The translations under genes and the position numbers were made by a program. From assembly GCA_017454075.1 (NCBI GenBank), contig JAFTDQ010000088.1:1-16486 (forward strand): a stretch of DNA of 16,486 nucleotides, in the 5' to 3' direction. Source of the stretch: Clostridia bacterium (GTDB taxonomy: Bacteria > Bacillota_A > Clostridia > Oscillospirales > CAG-272). Below, piece after piece: positions 6,899 through 12,070 of the stretch. The notes beneath the pieces are model-generated. The model saw only the letters and a program-made list of their open reading frames with translations, did not search any database and was not told the origin of the DNA. Every line of letters starts with the position of its first letter. Positions within the stretch are counted from its first letter, which is position 1.

Positions 6899-8798
6899 TT
6901 TTCAGGACCCTCAGGGAGTTGAGCACGGCGAGGAGCATGACCCCGACGTCGGCGAACACCGCGAGCCACATCGGACAGAGCCCGAAGGGCGAAAGCACGG
7001 CGATGACCGCCTTGAAGCCCAGCGCGAAGATGATGTTCTCCCATATTATGCGGAGCGCCTTTTTCGATATGCGCGCGACCTTCGGGAGCTTTCTCAGATC
7101 GTCGTCCATTATGACGACGTCCGCCGCCTCGATGGCGGCGTCCGAGCCGATGCCGCCCATGGCGACACCGACGTCGGCTCTCGAAAGCACCGGCGCGTCG
7201 TTTATCCCGTCGCCGACGAAGGCGACGGCGCCGCCCTTCTTCTTTTCGGAAAGGGCTTTTTCAAGCTCTTTCACCTTGCCTTCGGGGAGCAGCCCGGCAC
7301 GGTATTCGGTTATTCCGAGCTGTGAGGAGACGTCCGCGGCGATCTCGTCCGTGTCGCCGGTCAGCATGACTGTGCGGCGCACGCCGATCCCGCTCAGGGC
7401 CTTTATCGCCTCGGCGGAGCCGGCCTTAACGCTGTCCGTCACGAGGATGTGCCCCATGTATTCGGCGACGCAGTCGCAGGAGGGGGCGTCGTGGTGTCCC
7501 GTATGCCCGCACGGCATTATCGCGACGTGGACCGTCGTGCCGTGAAGCGAGCATTCGTGCCACCCGGCGTGATATTTTTCCATAAGGCGGGAGTTGCCGA
7601 CGTAAACGATGCGTCCGTCGATGCACGCCTCGACGCCCATCCCGGGCAGCTCGTTCACAAAGCCGATGCGCGAGCCGTCTATCTCCTCGGGATACGCGAG
7701 TTTCAGGGACGCCGAGATCGGGTGCGTCGAAAAGCTCTCGGCCATCACGGCGATCTCAAGCAGTTCTTTTTCCGAGACGTGCTCGGGGTGAACGGCCGTC
7801 ACCCTGAAGCTCCCTTCGGTGAGCGTGCCGGTCTTGTCCATCATCACGGTGTCGAGCTTCGCGAGCGCCTCTATATACCCCGAGCCCTTCACGAGCACAC
7901 CGCTTTTCGATGAAGCGCCGAGCGCCGAGAAGAACGCCATCGGGACCGAGATCACGATCGCGCAGGGGCAGGAGATAACGAGCAGGTTGAGGGCGTAGAG
8001 CACCGATTCCTTCACCGGGTTGCCGAACAGTATCGGCACGACGGCGAGCAGGACGGCGAGGATCAGAACTATCGGGGTATAGTATTTCGCGAAACGCGTG
8101 ATGAATCCCTCTGTCTTCGCCTTTCGGGACGCCGATTCCTCGATAAGCCGGAGTATGCGGGCGGCCGTGCTGTCATCATACGGCCTGTCCGAGCGGACGC
8201 TTATCACGCCGCTCACGTTGACGGTACCCGAGACTACCCGGTCCCCGGGAGCCGCGTCCCTCGGCACCGATTCCCCCGTGAGGGCGACGGTGTTTATCGC
8301 CGTAGACCCCTCGGTGATGATCCCGTCGACCGGGATCCTGTCCCCCGGGCGCACGATGACCGTCTCCCCGACCGCGACCTCGTTCGGGCTGACCTCGACG
8401 GTCTCCCCGTTCCTTATCACGTTCGCCCTGTCGGGACGGATGTCGGTGATCGCGGCGACGGAGCGGCGCGTCTTTCCGACGGCGACGCTTTCGAGCAGCT
8501 CGCCGATCTGATAAAGCAGCATCACGATGACCGCCTCGTCGCACTCGCCCATTACGAACGCGCCGGCGGTCGCTATGGTCATCAGGAGATTTTCGTCAAA
8601 AACCTGCCCGTGGACGATGTTCACCGCGGCTTTTCTTATCACCGGGAATCCCACGATGAGATACGGGACGATAAATATTCCCCTTATCACCCATTCGTTG
8701 AGACCGTCCCCGAAAAGCCTTTCCGCGACCATCGCCGCCGCGAGAAGGACCGCCGCCGCGATGATCGCGGCGAGCGATTTTTTCTGTTTCCGGGTCAT
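6891..8798 (-). CDS. P1B-type heavy-metal ATPase, probable Zn/Cd/Pb exporter
   Basis: The 635-residue inner-membrane pump has the transport motif Cys277-Pro-Cys279 (SCPCAIVIS), the phosphorylated Asp321 (DKTGTL), His359-Pro360 (STHPI) and GDGINDAPVLSRADVGVAMG. Near the C-terminus, WENIIFALGFKAV and FADVGVMLLAVLNSLR match the Zn/Cd/Pb (ZntA/CadA) type rather than the copper type. It has no N-terminal metal-binding domain: that domain is the separate gene just upstream, which it overlaps by four bases (ATGA). Unusual is residues 410-443 of the nucleotide-binding domain, with eleven Cys and His residues, including PCGHTGHHDAPSCDC. Translation is probably coupled, as no good ribosome site precedes the ATG. 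Zn/Cd specificity is a family-level inference. Confidence 0.93.
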   Translation of the reverse strand: MTRKQKKSLAAIIAAAVLLAAAMVAERLFGDGLNEWVIRGIFIVPYLIVGFPVIRKAAVNIVHGQVFDENLLMTIATAGAFVMGECDEAVIVMLLYQIGELLESVAVGKTRRSVAAITDIRPDRANVIRNGETVEVSPNEVAVGETVIVRPGDRIPVDGIITEGSTAINTVALTGESVPRDAAPGDRVVSGTVNVSGVISVRSDRPYDDSTAARILRLIEESASRKAKTEGFITRFAKYYTPIVLILAVLLAVVPILFGNPVKESVLYALNLLVISCPCAIVISVPMAFFSALGASSKSGVLVKGSGYIEALAKLDTVMMDKTGTLTEGSFRVTAVHPEHVSEKELLEIAVMAESFSTHPISASLKLAYPEEIDGSRIGFVNELPGMGVEACIDGRIVYVGNSRLMEKYHAGWHECSLHGTTVHVAIMPCGHTGHHDAPSCDCVAEYMGHILVTDSVKAGSAEAIKALSGIGVRRTVMLTGDTDEIAADVSSQLGITEYRAGLLPEGKVKELEKALSEKKKGGAVAFVGDGINDAPVLSRADVGVAMGGIGSDAAIEAADVVIMDDDLRKLPKVARISKKALRIIWENIIFALGFKAVIAVLSPFGLCPMWLAVFADVGVMLLAVLNSLRVLKND

Positions 8799-9016
8799 TT
8801 TACGATTATCGTACAGTCGGGCTCGATTTTCCGGCAGAGCTTTACCGCCTTTTTGAGCACTTCGTCAAATACCGCGTCGTCCGCCTCGAGCGTCATTTTC
8901 TGCGTCATATACGAGACCGAGCAGTCGGTAACGCCCTTAATGCCCTTTATTCCGTTTTCCATCTTCGCCGCGCAGTTCGCGCAGTCGAGATCCTCGAGAT
9001 CAAAAGTCTTTCTCAT
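8795..9016 (-). CDS. stand-alone HMA heavy-metal-binding domain protein
   Basis: This 73-residue ferredoxin-like metal-binding domain carries LEDLDCANCAAKMENG, with Cys12 and Cys15 as the metal ligands. GIKGVTDCSVSYMTQKMTLE follows the usual HMA pattern. It normally forms the N-terminus of Zn/Cd ATPases; here it ends in a TGA that overlaps the start of the ATPase gene by four bases, so it may be a split-off domain acting as a metallochaperone for the pump. GAGGAA about seven bases before the ATG overlaps the stop codon of iscU. The sequence type (DCANCA rather than MxCxxC with a copper-type context) fits Zn/Cd partners, but copper cannot be excluded. Confidence 0.92.
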   Translation of the reverse strand: MRKTFDLEDLDCANCAAKMENGIKGIKGVTDCSVSYMTQKMTLEADDAVFDEVLKKAVKLCRKIEPDCTIIVK

Positions 9017-9025
9017 AACGGTTCC

Positions 9026-9472
9026 TCACGCCTTTCCGACGGAGCAGGAGTCGCATTCTCCCGTGCAGTGTCCGCCGTCAAATCCCGGCACGACCTTGTC
9101 GATGCCGTGACGCTTGTAATAGTCCGAGACCGCCGCCTTCACCGCCTCTTCGGCGAGAACCGAGCAGTGGACCTTGACCGGCGGGAGCCCGTCGAGCGCC
9201 TCGACGACCGCCTTGTTCGTCAGACCGAGCGCCTCGTCGACCGTGTGTCCCTTTATGAGCTCGGTAGCCATCGACGACGTCGCGATCGCCGCGCCGCAGC
9301 CGAAGGTCTTGAACTTGACGTCCACTATGACGTCGTTCTCTATTTTGAGGTACATTCTCATTATATCGCCGCAGACGGCGTTCCCGACCTCACCGACCCC
9401 GTCGGCGTCGGGTATCTCGCCCACGTTGCGGGGATTCGAAAAATGGTCCATTACTTTTTCGCTGTAAATCAT
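9026..9472 (-). CDS. iscU: iron-sulfur cluster assembly scaffold IscU/NifU-like
   Basis: The 148-residue scaffold receives sulfur from the cysteine desulfurase upstream and builds Fe-S clusters for transfer to apo-proteins. The three cluster ligands are in place: Cys34 (VCGD, with the usual Asp36), Cys59 (FGCGAAIA) and Cys103 (LPPVKVHCS). HFSNPRNVGE is the typical start. The LPPVK motif, which binds the HscA chaperone in Proteobacteria, is present, although no hscA/hscB gene is in the window. After residue 128 comes an extension with three more cysteines, Cys136, Cys140 and Cys143 (HCTGECDSC), which could bind metal. It lies 37 bases after iscS and nine bases before the HMA gene. Confidence 0.95.
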   Translation of the reverse strand: MIYSEKVMDHFSNPRNVGEIPDADGVGEVGNAVCGDIMRMYLKIENDVIVDVKFKTFGCGAAIATSSMATELIKGHTVDEALGLTNKAVVEALDGLPPVKVHCSVLAEEAVKAAVSDYYKRHGIDKVVPGFDGGHCTGECDSCSVGKA

Positions 9473-9509
9473 TTCGTCAGTTCCCTTCCCTTCATTTTCT
9501 GATTTCCGT

Positions 9510-10688
9510 TCAGTTCTTCTTCATCGCGGCGTCGTAAAGCGGGCTCATCTCGCGGAGCTTTGAGACCGCCTCCGGCACTTTTTCGAGTATGTAGTCGACG
9601 TCCTCTTCGGTGGTCTCCTTCGAGAGCGATATGCGGAGCGACCCGTGGGCGATCTCGACGGGCAGCCCGATCGAGAGCAGGACGTGCGACGGCTCGAGCG
9701 ACGCCGAGGAGCAGGCTGAGCCGGTCGACGCCATGACGCCCATGAGATCGAGCAGCAGGACGAGCGACTCGCCCTCTATGAACTCGAACGACATATTGAG
9801 ATTGCCGGGCAGACGGCTCTCCATCGTCCCGTTGAGATGCGAATACGGTATCTTTTTCAGCCCTTCGGCGAGACGGTCGCGCATTTTTTTCACTCTTTCG
9901 CACTCCGGGAGGGAGCCGACCGCGTCGCTCAGCGCCTGAGCGAGGCCGACGATGAAGGCGACGTTCTCGGTCCCGCCGCGGCGTCCCCTTTCCTGTCCTC
10001 CCCCGTCGATCAGGTTCGAGACCCTCGTTCCCGTCTTTATGTACAGCGCGCCGACGCCCTTCGGGGCGTGTATCTTGTGCCCCGAGAGAGACAGCATGTC
10101 GACCCCGAGGTCCTTCACGTCGATCGGGACGTTCCCGACCGCCTGGACCGCGTCCGTGAAAAACGTCACTCCGTGCTTCTTCGCGACGGCGGCCATCTCC
10201 TTTATCGGGAGGATCGTGCCTATCTCGTTGTTCGCGAACATGACGGCGCAGAGCGTCGTGTCGGGACGTATCGCCTCCTCGAGCTGTTCCGGGGTGATCA
10301 TGCCGCCGGAATCGCATTTCAGGTACGTCACGTCAAAGCCCTCTTTTTTGAGGGAGTCCATCGCGTGCAGGACCGCGTGATGTTCGTAGCACGTCGTTAT
10401 TATATGCTTTCCCTTTTTCTCGTTCGCGTGCGCCGCGCCCTTTATCGCCCAGTTGTCGGATTCGGATCCGCAGGACGTGAAATATATCTCGGACGGCTTT
10501 GCCCCGAGAAGGGACGCGATCTTTTCCCTCGCTGAGAGGATGACCGCCGCGTTTTCGCGGCCCGCCCTGTAAAGACTCGAGGGATTGCCGAAGCCGTCCC
10601 TGAGATAGGGCAGCATCGCGTTAAAGACAGATTCCGAGACCTTCGTCGTCGCCGAATTGTCGGCGTAGACGGTTCTTTTGTTTTCCAT
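9510..10688 (-). CDS. iscS: cysteine desulfurase IscS/NifS-like
   Basis: The 392-residue class V aminotransferase-fold enzyme turns cysteine into alanine and passes persulfide sulfur to IscU. YADNSATTKVSESV opens the protein. The PLP-binding lysine is Lys205 (LSLSGHKIHAPKGVG). The catalytic cysteine is Cys326 (STGSACSSAS), on the extended loop typical of group I enzymes. CYEHHAVL and FANNEIGT are further family hallmarks, and the length is normal. It is the first gene of the operon iscS-iscU-HMA-ATPase-tadA, behind the promoter at 10736-10764 and a 5' hairpin. AAGGA lies about 12 bases before the ATG. No iscR gene is next to it in the window. Confidence 0.96.
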   Translation of the reverse strand: MENKRTVYADNSATTKVSESVFNAMLPYLRDGFGNPSSLYRAGRENAAVILSAREKIASLLGAKPSEIYFTSCGSESDNWAIKGAAHANEKKGKHIITTCYEHHAVLHAMDSLKKEGFDVTYLKCDSGGMITPEQLEEAIRPDTTLCAVMFANNEIGTILPIKEMAAVAKKHGVTFFTDAVQAVGNVPIDVKDLGVDMLSLSGHKIHAPKGVGALYIKTGTRVSNLIDGGGQERGRRGGTENVAFIVGLAQALSDAVGSLPECERVKKMRDRLAEGLKKIPYSHLNGTMESRLPGNLNMSFEFIEGESLVLLLDLMGVMASTGSACSSASLEPSHVLLSIGLPVEIAHGSLRISLSKETTEEDVDYILEKVPEAVSKLREMSPLYDAAMKKN

Positions 10689-10708
10689 TTCCGTATATTA
10701 TTCCTTTC

Positions 10709-10732
10709 GGCGCCGGACCTCCGTCCGGCGCC
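10709..10732 (-). promoter_or_regulatory. perfect 10-bp hairpin at the 5' end of the isc operon transcript
   Basis: GGCGCCGGAC, loop of four, GTCCGGCGCC. The predicted transcription start lies about six to eight bases after the -10 box, at about 10729, so the RNA would begin within or just before the first arm. The ribosome site AAGGA follows three bases after the stem. No T tract follows on the minus strand, so it is not a terminator for this operon. An mRNA-stabilising 5' hairpin or a protein-binding site is likelier. Confidence 0.6.
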
Positions 10733-10735
10733 TAT

Positions 10736-10764
10736 ATTTTATACCTTTTTGGTATACTTTTCAA
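10736..10764 (-). promoter_or_regulatory. isc operon promoter with an operator-like dyad in its spacer
   Basis: On the minus strand TTGAAA (10764-10759), 17 bases, TAAAAT (10741-10736). The spacer is largely filled by the inverted repeat TATACC-N5-GGTATA (10740-10756). A repressor bound there would cover the -10 region. Iron-sulfur genes are often controlled by Rrf2-family regulators (IscR), whose sites also begin with ATA and end with TAT, but the half-sites here are not a clear match. Confidence 0.7.
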
Positions 10765-10839
10765 GTGCAAAGCGCCGCGATTTGCTCAGAAAATCCGCCA
10801 TGTTTATCCTATTCGGTGACTTTTTGCGCATCACACGAT

Positions 10840-10853
10840 AATTGTTAACAATT
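10840..10853. promoter_or_regulatory. perfect 14-bp palindrome in the divergent iscS/dgk intergenic region
   Basis: AATTGTTAACAATT is its own reverse complement. It lies 81 bases before the lipid kinase start and about 75 bases behind the isc -35 box. A Rex-like site would need a spacer between TTGT and ACAA halves and a longer match, so I do not name a regulator. A possible -10 box for the kinase gene, TAGAAT at 10882-10887, lies downstream of it, but I find no convincing -35. Confidence 0.35.
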
Positions 10854-10933
10854 TTATGCAGATTTTCTTGCTCCTCCGTGATAGAATTGAGAGTCGGAAG
10901 AACAAGAAAAACCGCCGCGGACGGAGGACCGGA

Positions 10934-11830
10934 ATGGACTGTCTCATACTTGTAAATCCCGTTGCCGGGATGGTCAGGATAAAAAACGAGCTTTTCAATC
11001 TCATGAAGATACTGACGGACGCGGGCTACGCCGTCACCGTGAAATTCACGCCGCCGGGCGGGCGGACCCGCGACCTCGTCGAGGGCGAGGCCCCTCGCTA
11101 CGCCCTTATCGTGTGCTGCGGAGGGGACGGGACGCTCAACGAGGTCATCGGCGGTCTCATACGCCTGGAATACGAAAAGCGCCCGGCGCTCGTTTACTAC
11201 CCCTGCGGCTCGACTAACGATTTCGCGACGACCCTGAAACTCCCGAGGACCCTTCCCGGTCTCAGAAAGAGCATAGCCGCCGGAAAGACCATGGACCTCG
11301 ACGTCGGGCTCGTGAACGGTGTGAGGAATTTCAGCTACATCGCCTCCTTCGGCATATTCACGAAGGCGTCCTATTCCGTGGATTCAAAAACCAAGAACGT
11401 CCTCGGGCACATCGCTTATCTCCTCAAGGCGTCGGAGGAGCTCGGAAACCTCCGCGACTCCTATCATACCGTCATCGAGCACGACGGGGGGCGGATCGAA
11501 GGCGACTATATCATGGTCGCCGTGACGAACTCGACCTCGGCGGGCGGCATTCTTCGGCTCAGCGAAAAGGAGGTCAGTCTCTCGGACGGGGTCCTCGAGC
11601 TGCTCCTCATCAAGGCGCTTGCAAATCCCTCGGCGACGATGGCCGTCGCCGACAAGCTCATAAGACAGCAGTACGACGGCGACAGCGTGTCGCTCATCCA
11701 TACGACGCACGCGCGCATAACCTGCTGCAAAAACCCGCCGTGGACGCTCGACGGCGAATTCGGCGGAAACATCGCCGTGGCCGACGTCAGCTGTCTCAAA
11801 GGCGCCGTCCGGCTGATCGTCGGCGGCTGA
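10934..11830 (+). CDS. diacylglycerol/lipid kinase family protein (DagK/YegS-like)
   Basis: The 298-residue soluble kinase uses ATP to phosphorylate a lipid alcohol, usually diacylglycerol, at the membrane face. The nucleotide-binding motif GGDGTLNEVIGG lies at residues 63-74 and YPCGSTNDFA at about 89-98. LILVNPVAG opens the fold, and the C-terminal LDGEFGG belongs to the family's second half. I start at the ATG at 10934: GGAGG lies six bases upstream, while the longer frame would add 26 basic residues and place the ribosome site inside the gene. The gene stands alone between the isc operon (divergent) and nrdD, with its own terminator. Members with other lipid substrates exist, so the substrate is inferred. 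Confidence 0.92.
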   Translation: MDCLILVNPVAGMVRIKNELFNLMKILTDAGYAVTVKFTPPGGRTRDLVEGEAPRYALIVCCGGDGTLNEVIGGLIRLEYEKRPALVYYPCGSTNDFATTLKLPRTLPGLRKSIAAGKTMDLDVGLVNGVRNFSYIASFGIFTKASYSVDSKTKNVLGHIAYLLKASEELGNLRDSYHTVIEHDGGRIEGDYIMVAVTNSTSAGGILRLSEKEVSLSDGVLELLLIKALANPSATMAVADKLIRQQYDGDSVSLIHTTHARITCCKNPPWTLDGEFGGNIAVADVSCLKGAVRLIVGG

Positions 11831-11863
11831 CCCCATCTCCCGAAACGAATTCGGAATTATTAT

Positions 11864-11891
11864 ACCGCGCCGCGGAAACGGCGCGGTTTTT
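11864..11891 (+). terminator. intrinsic terminator of the lipid kinase gene
   Basis: ACCGCGCCG (11864-11872), six-base loop, CGGCGCGGT (11879-11887), then T to 11891. It lies 34 bases after the kinase stop codon. A second G/C hairpin without a T tract follows at 11905-11923 (CCCCGGGC, loop GGC, GCCCGGGG). Confidence 0.92.
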
Positions 11892-11946
11892 GTATGTCCC
11901 GCCTCCCCGGGCGGCGCCCGGGGCTTTCCCCGGTTTGGTCTTTTAC

Positions 11947-11962
11947 ACACAATATGTAGTAT
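11947..11962 (+). promoter_or_regulatory. candidate NrdR box upstream of nrdD
   Basis: ACACAATATGTAGTAT closely follows the NrdR-box pattern (ACACWATATATWGTGT). NrdR is the zinc-finger/ATP-cone repressor of ribonucleotide reductase genes. Boxes usually come in pairs about three helical turns apart. A second, much weaker candidate is around 11976-11991 (CATATTTTGCGG). The box lies 36 bases before the -35 hexamer rather than on the promoter, which lowers confidence in its action on that promoter. Confidence 0.5.
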
Positions 11963-11998
11963 GCGGTTTTTTTGTTGTACATATTTTGCGGTTCAGTA

Positions 11999-12027
11999 TT
12001 GACAAGCCGTGAACGCCGTGGTATCAT
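11999..12027 (+). promoter_or_regulatory. nrdD promoter
   Basis: TTGACA (11999-12004), 17 bases, TATCAT (12022-12027): close to the vegetative consensus. The leader of about 40 bases contains a 14-bp palindrome, GCCGCCGCGGCGGC (12043-12056), which ends four bases before the ribosome site GAGG at 12061-12064. It can fold as a five-base-pair hairpin with a four-base loop and might modulate translation. Confidence 0.85.
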
Positions 12028-12070
12028 TGAAAACACAATGACGCCGCCGCGGCGGCTATCGAGGTTTGAT

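Noticed and set aside
10709..10732. Bidirectional terminator between iscS and the lipid kinase gene
   Set aside because: The two genes diverge, so no transcript should end here. The plus-strand T content after the stem is interrupted, and the minus strand has none.
10840..10853. Rex (NADH-responsive repressor) operator
   Set aside because: The palindrome TTGTTAACAA lacks the central spacer of Rex sites and is too short. It is kept only as an unnamed palindrome.
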